From Streptosporangium becharense (lineage in GTDB: Bacteria > Actinomycetota > Actinomycetes > Streptosporangiales > Streptosporangiaceae), in the NCBI RefSeq assembly GCF_014204985.1, contig NZ_JACHMP010000001.1:4650001-4714000 (forward strand): a stretch of DNA of 64,000 nt, written 5' to 3'. Position 1 is the stretch's first letter. The number at the start of each line of letters is the position of its first letter. The position numbers and the translations under genes were made by a program. This document shows, piece after piece, positions 53,799-61,891 of this stretch. The notes beneath the pieces were generated by a model, which was not told where the DNA came from, did no database searches, and was given only the letters and a program-made list of their open reading frames with translations.

Positions 53799-53895
53799 GA
53801 CATCCACCCCGGCATGATTCCAGGCCCGGCCGCTCTTGGCGCGCCGACACGCCTTCCCTCACCGGCCCCGGCCGGCCGCGCGGACGCGGGACTCC

Positions 53896-54005
53896 GGGTG
53901 GTCCGGCCTGGCACGTGGGCACGAGACCTCGGGTGGTCCGGCCTGGCGTGTGGACGTGGGACTTCGGGCGGTCCGGCCTGGCGTGTGGGCACGAGACCTC
54001 GGGGC
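53896..54005. repeat. 35-bp tandem repeat, about three copies
   Basis: GTCCGGCCTGGC recurs at 53901, 53936 and 53971 with alternating GTGGGCACGAGACCTCGGG and GTGGACGTGGGACTTCGGG middles. Lies in the 301-nt divergent gap between rmuC and ychF, which otherwise holds only the ychF promoter. Confidence 0.8.
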
Positions 54006-54085
54006 GGAACTCCGGGCGGCCCGGCCGGACACGGATGCGCCGCCCGATGATCTGCCTGCGGCGGGTAGCAGTGGGTCATTCCGCG

Positions 54086-54100
54086 TAAACTCGGCTCACG
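54086..54100 (+). promoter_or_regulatory. -10 element, leaderless ychF
   Basis: TAAACT (54086-54091), 8-nt spacer, GTG 54100; no ribosome-binding site. Confidence 0.5.
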
Positions 54101-55188
54101 TGAGCTTGAGCATCGGCATCGTCGGACTGCCCAACGTCGGCAAGTCAACGCTTTTCAACGCGCTGACGAAGACCGCCAACGCCCTGGCGGCGAACTACCC
54201 GTTCGCCACCATCGAGCCCAACGTGGGCATCGTCGGCGTTCCCGACCCGCGTCTTGAGAAACTGGCCGAGATCTTCGGATCGGCGAAGATCCTGCCGGCG
54301 AAGGTCGAGTTCGTCGACATCGCCGGGCTGGTCCGCGGCGCCTCGGAAGGACAGGGGCGGGGCAACCAGTTCCTCGCCAACATCCGCGAGACCGACGCCG
54401 TCTGCCAGGTCATCCGGGTCTTCACCGACCCCGACGTGACCCACGTCGACGGCGGCGTCTCCCCCGAGCGTGACATCGAGACGATCAACACGGAACTGAT
54501 CCTGGCCGACCTGCAGACGCTGGAGAAGGCGATTCCGCGTCTCCAGAAGGAGGCCAGGACTAACAAGGACCGCAAGGCGGTGCTCGACGCGGCGGAGGCC
54601 GCCGTCAAGCTCCTCGACGGGGGCACCACCCTGTACGCCGGGGCCAAGGGGGCGGGGATCGACCCCGAGGACCTGCGTGACCTGCACCTGCTGACGGCGA
54701 AGCCGTTCCTGTACGTCTTCAACCTCGACGCCGACGAGCTGGTCGACGAGGAGCTGCGGGCCAGGCTGTCCGCCCTCGTCGCCCCCGCCGAGGCCGTCTT
54801 CCTGGACGCCAAGATCGAGTCTGAGCTGGTCGAGCTGTCCGACGAGGAGGCGCTGGAGCTCCTGCAGTCCGTCGGCCAGGAGGAGTCCGGGCTGTCGCAG
54901 CTCGCCCGGGTCGGGTTCGAGACCCTCGGCCTGCAGACCTATCTCACCGCCGGTCCCAAGGAGACCCGGGCCTGGACGATCCGCAAGGGTGCCACCGCTC
55001 CGGAGGCGGCCGGCGTCATCCACACCGACTTCCAGCGCGGCTTCATCAAGGCCGAGATCGTCTCCTTCGACGACCTGGTGGAGGCCGGTTCCATCGCCGC
55101 CGCCCGTCAGGCGGGCAAGGCCCGCATCGAGGGCAAGGACTACGTGATGCGCGACGGCGACGTGGTGGAGTTCCGCTTCAACGTCTGA
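54100..55188 (+). CDS. ychF: Ribosome-binding ATPase YchF
   Basis: 362 residues of the Obg-related OLA1/YchF family, which prefers ATP. G1 GLPNVGKST (residues 9-17), G2/G3 with PFATIEPN and VDIAGLVRGASEGQGRGN, NLDADE in place of the NKxD specificity motif, helical hairpin, and C-terminal TGS domain (TAGPKETRAWTIRKGATAPEAAGVIHTDFQRGFIKAEIVSFDDLV). Synteny matches Rv1112. The stop is followed by a 10-bp hairpin. Confidence 0.98.
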   Translation: MSLSIGIVGLPNVGKSTLFNALTKTANALAANYPFATIEPNVGIVGVPDPRLEKLAEIFGSAKILPAKVEFVDIAGLVRGASEGQGRGNQFLANIRETDAVCQVIRVFTDPDVTHVDGGVSPERDIETINTELILADLQTLEKAIPRLQKEARTNKDRKAVLDAAEAAVKLLDGGTTLYAGAKGAGIDPEDLRDLHLLTAKPFLYVFNLDADELVDEELRARLSALVAPAEAVFLDAKIESELVELSDEEALELLQSVGQEESGLSQLARVGFETLGLQTYLTAGPKETRAWTIRKGATAPEAAGVIHTDFQRGFIKAEIVSFDDLVEAGSIAAARQAGKARIEGKDYVMRDGDVVEFRFNV

Positions 55189-55208
55189 GCGGGTTGTGTG
55201 AGCGTAGC

Positions 55209-55233
55209 CGAGGAGGCGCCTGCCGCCTCCTCG
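55209..55233 (+). terminator. ychF terminator
   Basis: CGAGGAGGCG-CCTGC-CGCCTCCTCG, a 10-bp perfect stem 20 nt after the stop. Confidence 0.65.
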
Positions 55234-55405
55234 CTCCGCAGGTGGCCCGGGTCCGCGGCCCTCGGCCTCCCGACCGGCAGGACGGCCGCGTCGTGCATGC
55301 CCGACGCCGCGGCCGCGAACACCCATGCCGTCAGGGATCTTCGCAACGCCCTCGCCGGTCGGCTTCGGTGAAAGGCGATCGGATGCGCATACTCTGCCTT
55401 TTGTT

Positions 55406-58400
55406 ATGTTGCGCGTTCTCGGTCCGCTCCAGGCGGAAATCAAGGGCCGTACGGTGGACCTGGGCACCCACCGGCAGCGAGCGGTGGTGGCCAGGCTCGT
55501 GGTCGCGGGCGGGCACGTGGTCTCCACCGATCGTTTCATCGACGATCTGTGGCACGGGCAGCCACCGCCCAAGGCGCTGGCCGCCCTCCAGGTGTACGTG
55601 TCCAACCTGCGGCGGGTGCTCGAACCCGGGAGACCACCCCGGGCCCCGGCCACCGTGCTGGTCAGCGCCGCCCCCGGCTACCGCCTGCGGCTGGAGCCCG
55701 AACGGGTGGACGCGTGGCTGTTCCCCCGCCTGGTCGACGCCGCCGGGGCGGCGCTCGCCGCCGGTGACGGGGTACGGGCGCTGGAGACGGTCGATCAGGC
55801 GCTCGCGCTGTGGCAGGGGCCCGCCTACGCGGAGTTCGCCGACGACGGGTGGGCCGAGTCCGAGGCCACACGGCTGGAGGAGCTGCGACTGGTCGCCGTG
55901 GAGTACCGGGCGGAGGCGCTGCTGGCGCTGGGCGGCAACGCCGAGATCGAGCTTGAGCAGCACGTACGCGCTCACCCGCTCAGGGAGAACGCCGTGCGGC
56001 TGCTCGCCCTGGCGTACTACCGGGCCGGGCGGCAGGCCGACGCGCTCGCCACGATCAGGAAGGCCCGTGAGACCCTCGCCGACGAGCTGGGAGTGGACCC
56101 GGGGCCTGCGCTGCGTGCCCTGGAGGCAGACATCCTGGCGCACGCCGGGTCCCTCGGGCGGGAGGAGCCTCCGATCTCCGGCGTCCCGGCCTCGACCGCC
56201 GGGCCGGGGCGGATGCCGGCCTACCGGGCCGAGCGGGCGGTCGTTTCCGGGGCGGAGGCCGGGCGGATGGTGGTTTCCGGGGCGGAGGCCGAGCGGGCGG
56301 TCGTTTCCGGGACGGAACCGGTCTCGCCGCGGGAGGCGTCGGAGCGGGCCGGTGAGCTGGTGGGACGTACGGCGGAGCTGGAGACGCTCCATGCCCTCGC
56401 CGGCGCTCCGGGGGTGCGCACCGTCTGGGTGGGCGGGGACGCCGGGGCAGGCAAGAGCACGCTGGTCGCGGCCTTCGCGCGGCGGCTCGCGGACCGCGGG
56501 TGGCTGACCGCGACCGGCCAGTGCCCGGAGACCGACGGCGGAGCGCCTCCCGCCTGGGCGTGGAGCGAGGTGGTGCGCCACCTGGCCGCCGAACGGCCGC
56601 CGGAGGACGCCGTCGCCGCGCGGCTCGCGCCGCTGCTCGCCGACGACGTTCCGGCCGTCGCGTCGTTCCTGCTGGCCAGGGCGACGGAGGACTACCTGTC
56701 GCGGATCGTGCGGGGGAGCACCCCCCTGCTGATCGTTCTGGAGGACGTGCACCGCGCCGACGGCGAGACCCTGCAACTGCTGCGCCACCTGGCGACGCGG
56801 CTCACGACGTCCAGGATCATGATCGTCGCCACCTACCGTCCCGTCGAGGCCGCCGACCACCTCGGCGCGACGTGGGCCGCGCTGGCCGGGCACGACACCC
56901 ACCGGGTCGACCTGCGCGGACTCGACGACGACGACGTGGCCCGGCTGTTGCGGGAACGCTCCGGCCGTGACGTCGACCCGGTGACCGCCCGCACGGTGGC
57001 GGAGCGGACCGGGGGCAACCCGCTCTTCGTGTCCGAGACCGCGCGGCTGATCGCCACGGAGGGCACGTCCGCGGCCAGGGCGTTGCCGCCCGGCGTCCGC
57101 GACCTGATCCGCCGCCGGATCGCCCGGCTGCCCGCCGCGGCGCGGACGACGCTGCGGGACGCGGCGATCGTCGGCCGTGACGTCGACGTGGACGTACTGC
57201 TCGCGCTGGACGGCGCGGACGAGGACACGGTGCTGGACGGGCTGGAGGCCGGCGTGCTGACCGGCCTGCTGACCGAGCCCGCTCCGGGCCGGGTGCGCTT
57301 CGCCCACGTACTCGTCCGCGAGACCCTCTACGAGGACACCCCCCGCATCCGCCGTACCCGGCTGCACGGCCGGGTCTTCGGCGCGCTGGAGCGCGTCCGG
57401 TCCGCGGACGTCTCGGCGTTGGGCTACCACGCCCTCGCCGCGGTCACCGCGAACACGGCCGGCCGGGCGGTGCCGTACGCGGTGGCGGCGGGGGAGAGGG
57501 CGGCCGGCCTGCACGCGTACCGCGAGGCGGCGACCTTCTACGCCGGGGCCCTCGACCTCGTGGAGGACGACCGGCAGCGGCTCGACCTGCTCTGCCGCCT
57601 GGTGCGCGTACAGGCGCACGAGGGCAATGTGGTGGCCGCGCGGCGGAACCGGGAGCGGGCGCTCGCGGTGGCCCGGCGGCTCGGGACAGGGGTCACCAGG
57701 GCACTGACCGCGTACGACGCCCCGGTGACCTGGTCGATCCAGCCGGACCGCCGGATCGACGAGCCGTTCGTCGCCGCGCTCCGCGAGGCGCTGGCCGGCA
57801 CGGGACCGGGCGGGACCCCCGGTGGCGGGGCGGCCGGCGGGGCGGCGTCGCCCGGGACCACCCCGGGCGGGGGCGCCACCGGCGGGGGCGCCGCGGATGC
57901 GGACGCGCGGGACGAGGTCCGATGCAGGCTGCTGGCCACGCTCACCTTCGAGCTGGAGGGGCACGACGACGAGGAATGCGTGGCGATCAGCGCCGAGGCG
58001 CTGCGGCTGGCCCGGAGGCTGGGCAGGCCCGAGCTCGTCTGCCTGGCCCTCAACGCACGCTACTTCGTCCTGCTGACCCCGTACCGGCGCGACGAACTGG
58101 AGGCGGTGGGGCGGGAACTGGTGGAGCTGGGCGCCGCCGCCGGGCTGCCCGGCTACCAGATGCAGGGCCACCATGCCCTCTTCATGGTCAGCCTCGGCCG
58201 CAACGACCTCGCCGCCGCCCGGTACCACGCCGACCGGGCCCTGGAGCACTCCACCACCGGCCAGCTCGGCCTGGCGCTCGGCGTGCTGTCGATGCTCGAC
58301 ACGCTGATCATGCTGATCGGGGGCGAGTTCGAGCGGGCGGCACAGCGCTACTCGGCGGCGGCGGAGCAGATCGCCGCGGCGGGCGGAGCCAACGCGTTCA

Positions 58401-58903
58401 GCATCGGGATGGTCGGGCGCTTCGTGGCCCGGTTGGCGGGCGGGCTGCCGCAGGACATCCCGGAGATGACGGCGGCGTACGAGTCCATCCCCAAGGACCT
58501 CTCCGAGCTGCTGGTCCGGGCCCTGGTCGCCGAGGGGCGGCACGAGGAGGCCAGGACGTTCTGGGAGCCCGGCTGGGAGGCCCGCCAGGACTACTACTGG
58601 CTGATCAGGCTCGCGCTGCGGGCGGAGAACGCCATCGCCCTGGGCGACCGGGAGGTCGGCGAGCGGTGCTACCGGGGCCTGCTGCCCTGGGACGGCGAGC
58701 TGGCCGGGCTGTCTTCAGGCTCGGTCACCCTCGGACCGGTGGCGCACGTCCTCGGCGACCTCGCCGAGTTCCTGGGACGCGACGGGGCGGCCCACTACGC
58801 CAAGGCGGTACGGGTCGCCGAACAGGTCGGCTCCCCGCACTGGGCCCGCCGGGCGGCCGAGGCGCAGGCCGGTGTCAGACGTCGGCGAGCGGGCCGAAGA
58901 TGA
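55406..58903 (+). CDS. SARP-family regulator with AAA ATPase domain (AfsR-like, large)
   Basis: 1165 residues. OmpR-type winged helix (1-95), bacterial transcriptional activator domain (~97-245), linker with three copies of an ERAVVSGAEA unit (~275-305), AAA ATPase with Walker A GGDAGAGKST (~343-352) and Walker B LLIVLEDVH, and a long TPR-like C-terminal region. A Gly/Thr/Pro insertion lies near 800-830. Related AfsR/SARP-LAL proteins activate secondary metabolism, but no biosynthetic cluster is visible here. ATG 55406 is chosen because an upstream TACTCT -10 (55390-55395) leaves only a ~4-nt leader; frames further upstream lack similarity. Confidence 0.92.
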   Translation: MLRVLGPLQAEIKGRTVDLGTHRQRAVVARLVVAGGHVVSTDRFIDDLWHGQPPPKALAALQVYVSNLRRVLEPGRPPRAPATVLVSAAPGYRLRLEPERVDAWLFPRLVDAAGAALAAGDGVRALETVDQALALWQGPAYAEFADDGWAESEATRLEELRLVAVEYRAEALLALGGNAEIELEQHVRAHPLRENAVRLLALAYYRAGRQADALATIRKARETLADELGVDPGPALRALEADILAHAGSLGREEPPISGVPASTAGPGRMPAYRAERAVVSGAEAGRMVVSGAEAERAVVSGTEPVSPREASERAGELVGRTAELETLHALAGAPGVRTVWVGGDAGAGKSTLVAAFARRLADRGWLTATGQCPETDGGAPPAWAWSEVVRHLAAERPPEDAVAARLAPLLADDVPAVASFLLARATEDYLSRIVRGSTPLLIVLEDVHRADGETLQLLRHLATRLTTSRIMIVATYRPVEAADHLGATWAALAGHDTHRVDLRGLDDDDVARLLRERSGRDVDPVTARTVAERTGGNPLFVSETARLIATEGTSAARALPPGVRDLIRRRIARLPAAARTTLRDAAIVGRDVDVDVLLALDGADEDTVLDGLEAGVLTGLLTEPAPGRVRFAHVLVRETLYEDTPRIRRTRLHGRVFGALERVRSADVSALGYHALAAVTANTAGRAVPYAVAAGERAAGLHAYREAATFYAGALDLVEDDRQRLDLLCRLVRVQAHEGNVVAARRNRERALAVARRLGTGVTRALTAYDAPVTWSIQPDRRIDEPFVAALREALAGTGPGGTPGGGAAGGAASPGTTPGGGATGGGAADADARDEVRCRLLATLTFELEGHDDEECVAISAEALRLARRLGRPELVCLALNARYFVLLTPYRRDELEAVGRELVELGAAAGLPGYQMQGHHALFMVSLGRNDLAAARYHADRALEHSTTGQLGLALGVLSMLDTLIMLIGGEFERAAQRYSAAAEQIAAAGGANAFSIGMVGRFVARLAGGLPQDIPEMTAAYESIPKDLSELLVRALVAEGRHEEARTFWEPGWEARQDYYWLIRLALRAENAIALGDREVGERCYRGLLPWDGELAGLSSGSVTLGPVAHVLGDLAEFLGRDGAAHYAKAVRVAEQVGSPHWARRAAEAQAGVRRRRAGRR

Positions 58904-59519
58904 GGCGCTGACGGCGCCGGTGGCCGCCGCGGAGCACGGTGAACATCACCGTGAGCACGGGACCGGCGAGCCTGCGCAGCGTGGCCAGCTCGTCGGGTCT
59001 GGCGTACTGCTCGATCCTGGGCAGCTCGACCATGACGTTCGAGCCCTTGCGGGCCACGTCCTCGACCCGCTTCCAGTCGGCCACGGACACGTACTTCCTG
59101 ATGATCGGGAAGAGCAGCCGCTCCTCCTCCTCGATGTGCTCGTCGAGCATGTCGGCGAGCCGGGTGAGGCAGACGGCGAGCCGGCGGGCGTCCGAGGTGC
59201 GCAGGAACTCCTCCGACCCGCTTCTGATCGTGTCCAGCAGCGGGTCCAGCTCGGCGTGGTCGTCGCTCAGGTCACGCAGGTCCACCTCGGCTCCGGCGGA
59301 CCGTTCGATGACGGGCCACAGGACCTCGTCCTCTGTCTTGTGATGGTGGTGGATGGTGGTGCACATCGCCGCGATGTACTCGACGATGGCCCGCGCGCGG
59401 GCGGGATCGGCCGACTGGCGGCCGTCGGCCAGCTGGGCGGTCAGGTCGGCCAGGCGGCGGACCTCGCCGCGCATGCTCCGGTGGGCGATCTGGAATCCCA
59501 GCGTTTCGGGGGTGGCCAT
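58875..59519 (-). CDS. Hemerythrin HHE domain protein
   Basis: 214 residues. Di-iron ligand motifs of the HHE family: AHRSMRGEV, TIHHHHKTEDEVLWP, DDHAELDPLL and LDEHIEEEERLLFP. Probably senses or binds O2, NO or peroxide; the C-terminal ~60 residues are a basic extension. ATG 59519 has GAGGAGAG upstream. Its last 29 bp overlap the convergent SARP gene. The promoter contains two CTTGGTGG (plus strand) direct repeats 11 bp apart at 59587-59605. Confidence 0.93.
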   Translation of the reverse strand: MATPETLGFQIAHRSMRGEVRRLADLTAQLADGRQSADPARARAIVEYIAAMCTTIHHHHKTEDEVLWPVIERSAGAEVDLRDLSDDHAELDPLLDTIRSGSEEFLRTSDARRLAVCLTRLADMLDEHIEEEERLLFPIIRKYVSVADWKRVEDVARKGSNVMVELPRIEQYARPDELATLRRLAGPVLTVMFTVLRGGHRRRQRLIFGPLADV

Positions 59520-59742
59520 CCCGGTTCTCTCCTCGGTCGGGGCGTTGGCTTACCCGACCACGATGCGGCTCTCCTCTTATGACCTACTTGGTGGCTTCTT
59601 GGTGGTTCGACAGCCCACGTGCCGGGCGGCTCACGACGAGGCCCGGAGCCGGCGGGGGCGGATGACGCCGCCGACCGGCTCGCACAGGTCTCGCCGGGCT
59701 CGGCCCGGCGCCCGTGACGGACGCGCGGGCGTCCGGCCGGGG

Positions 59743-60804
59743 TCAGCGTTCGGCGGGCAGCCCGGCCGGTTCCTCCGCGGCCGGTTCGGCGGAGGGCCCG
59801 GCCGGTTCGGCGGCCTGCCGCCGGTCGCGGCGGTTGGCGTGCAGGCTCGTGATCGTGACGGTGGTCAGGACGGTGACGATGACCCCCAGCGAGGCGAGCG
59901 TGGGGATCTGCGGAACCCACGTCCAGACACCGTGTGCCCAGTGCAGGATGAGCTTGATCCCGATGAAGGCCAGGATGACGCTGAGCCCGTGGTTGAGGTG
60001 CCTCAGCTTCGTCAGGACGTTCTGGAGCACGAAGTAGAGCGCCCGCAGGCCCATCAGCGCGAAGGCGTTGGTGGCGAAGACGAGGAACGGGTCGTCGGTC
60101 ACCCCGTACACCGCGGGCACCGAGTCGACGGCGAAGACGATGTCGGTGGCGAAGATGGCCACGGCGGCCAGCGCCAGGGGGGTCAGCGCGAGACGGCCCC
60201 CCTCGCGGACGACCATGCGAGACCCGCGGTAGTCGTCGGTGACCGGTACGAAGCGCCGCAGCAGCCGGACCGTGCGCATGGAGGAGATGTCGACCTCCTG
60301 CTCATGGCCGCCCAGCGCGTCCTTGAGGATCTTTCCGGCGGTGACGATCAGGATCACGCCGAACAGCAGGAAGGCCCACGTGCCGCTCTGCAGCGCGGCG
60401 GCCCCGAGCGCGATGAAGATAACACGGAGCACCAGCGCCCCGACGATGCCGTACAGCAGGACCTGCTTGGCCAGCGCGGCCGGGACCGCGAAGGCGGCCA
60501 GCAGCAGCATGAACACGAAGAGGTTGTCCACCGACAGCGACTTCTCCACCACGTAGCCGGTGAAGAACTCCACGGCCACGGTGGAGTCGTAGGCCCCCCA
60601 CAGGTAGACGCCGAAGAGGACGGGCAGCACCAGATAGAAGACCGACCAGCCGACCGCCTCGCCCATCCGCACCTCGTGCGGGCGCCTGGTCAGCATGAGG
60701 TCCAGCCCCAGCAGAACGATCAGTGCGGCGGTGGCGATCGTCCACATCTGGGGTGAACCGATTGTCTCGAACTCTGCGGCGAGCAGAGTTGTCCCGGCGG
60801 ACAT
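59743..60804 (-). CDS. TerC/Alx-family membrane protein (Mn2+ exporter type)
   Basis: 353 residues with about nine hydrophobic segments. TerC motifs VVEKSLSVDNLFVFMLLLAAF and ATDIVFAVDSVPAVYGVTDDPFLVFATNAFALMGLRALYFVL contain the conserved acidic residues. Alx/TerC/MeeF proteins export manganese. A yybP-ykoY riboswitch directly upstream supports this. AGGAGG lies 4 nt before ATG 60804. A Pro/Ala/Glu-rich tail ends the protein. Confidence 0.95.
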   Translation of the reverse strand: MSAGTTLLAAEFETIGSPQMWTIATAALIVLLGLDLMLTRRPHEVRMGEAVGWSVFYLVLPVLFGVYLWGAYDSTVAVEFFTGYVVEKSLSVDNLFVFMLLLAAFAVPAALAKQVLLYGIVGALVLRVIFIALGAAALQSGTWAFLLFGVILIVTAGKILKDALGGHEQEVDISSMRTVRLLRRFVPVTDDYRGSRMVVREGGRLALTPLALAAVAIFATDIVFAVDSVPAVYGVTDDPFLVFATNAFALMGLRALYFVLQNVLTKLRHLNHGLSVILAFIGIKLILHWAHGVWTWVPQIPTLASLGVIVTVLTTVTITSLHANRRDRRQAAEPAGPSAEPAAEEPAGLPAER

Positions 60805-60811
60805 GAAACCT

Positions 60812-60937
60812 CCTCGAACGCGCTCAGTCGTTCGAGGTCTCCTTCACCCGCCGCCAGGCAGGCGACCGCCCGGGGACGTTCTGGGACGTCCGTACTGACC
60901 GGGAACGGCACTTGGGAAGTACTCCCCTCGCCGTCCC
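60812..60937 (-). promoter_or_regulatory. yybP-ykoY manganese riboswitch
   Basis: On the minus strand the leader contains the two hallmark segments: GGGGAGTA (60927-60920) and GGGTGAAGGAGACC (around 60849-60836). The expression platform is CCTCGAACG (60837-60829) pairing with CGTTCGAGG (60820-60812). The distal arm covers the first bases of the AGGAGG ribosome-binding site (60814-60809), so folding would block translation until Mn2+ binding rearranges it (direction inferred). TACCCT at 60943-60938 is the likely -10. Confidence 0.85.
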
Positions 60938-61240
60938 AGGGTAAACCACCCGTTCGATGCCACTCCACCCCGGTCGGAGGAGGGGGCGGCAGGCGGGTCG
61001 CTGCGGGCGGCACGGCGGCGGGAGCGGCTCACCGTAGGCGGTTGACCAGGGCTTTCACCGAGGCGGATAGTGGAGGGAGTACGGAGGGGAGTACCCGCCG
61101 TCCGACACCCGGTCGTCATCACGGTCCTCAGGCGCGAAGGGCCCGGCGGGGTGGCCCTTCGCCCGGTCCGCCCGGTGGGGGTGCGGGAAGACCTTCGTCC
61201 TCGTGGCCACACGTCCGCGCCGAGGCCGAGGGAGGGTCAC

Positions 61241-61444
61241 ATGTCGACCGCCATGCTCCTCGAAATCCTGCTGGGCATCCTGCTGACGTTCTCCGCGGTC
61301 GTCACCGCCGCCGTCCTGTGGCCGCACCCGCCGCACCCGCCGCGTCTCCGTGGTCCCCGCCGCCCGACCGTCCTTCCCACACCCCCTCCCGTGGACCGGC
61401 GCGAGCCGCCGGGACGGGGTCGGCCGGTGTCGCCGCGGGGATGA
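61241..61444 (+). CDS. Small membrane protein with Pro-rich tail, 67 aa
   Basis: ATG 61241 follows GGGAGGG at 5 nt. One hydrophobic helix (residues ~5-27, MLLEILLGILLTFSAVVTAAVLW) then a Pro/Arg-rich tail. I do not recognise it. It stands alone upstream of the conjugation-type genes, and coding evidence is limited to the ribosome-binding site and topology. Confidence 0.5.
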   Translation: MSTAMLLEILLGILLTFSAVVTAAVLWPHPPHPPRLRGPRRPTVLPTPPPVDRREPPGRGRPVSPRG

Positions 61445-61795
61445 CACGGGGATGACACGGGGCTGCCGCGAGCGTGACACGGGGCAGGTGCGGGGCCGGT
61501 GTGGGGCCGGCACCGGGTGGCGGGCCGGTCCGTCTTAACGCCTTGTGATGCTATGTGTGCATTTCAGATAAATGCGCAGGTCGCGACAGTGTGGGGGCCC
61601 TTTAGTTAGCAATGGGTGGCGTTTCAGTAACGAGCCCACGCGCTGGCCAGGGATAACGCGTTTTTCGCCGCTCGGCGACGGCACCGGCGGCCCCGCCGGG
61701 GATCCAGACTCGGTTTGCTCAGTCACCACGATGCTTGCAGCATAGGCGTGGCTTTCCTGGAAGAATCGGTGGGGCGGCTAGAGTAAGTCTTCACC
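61445..61795. other. AT-rich intergenic region with candidate promoter
   Basis: No protein gene seen. 61535-61660 is markedly AT-richer than the surroundings. TTGTGA (61543-61548), 18 nt and GATAAA (61567-61572) could be a promoter. Downstream, GGGTGGCGTTTCAGTAACGAGCCC and CGCG..CGCGTTTTTCGCCG could fold into a small RNA ending in a T-run near 61661-61666. TAGAGT at 61779-61784 is a second -10, before the small ORF at 61796. Confidence 0.4.
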
Positions 61796-61891
61796 ATGGC
61801 TAACGGGATCGGCAGCAATACGACACCGCGCCAGTCGGGGGATTGGCGCGAGCGGAGGCGTGATGGCTCGAAGGTCGACGGTCCAGCATGA
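61796..61891 (+). CDS. Small ORF overlapping the tcpC-like start, 31 aa
   Basis: ATG 61796 lies 11 nt after a TAGAGT -10, and the ORF ends TGA at 61891, overlapping the tcpC-like start at 61863 by 29 nt in another frame. The product is basic and Arg-rich with no recognised motif. It may be a leader peptide coupling translation to the next gene, or chance. Confidence 0.3.
   Translation: MANGIGSNTTPRQSGDWRERRRDGSKVDGPA

Noticed and set aside
61535-61729. 64-codon minus-strand ORF in the AT-rich island
   Set aside because: No ribosome-binding site, mixed codon use and overlap with foldable sequence; not supported as a gene.
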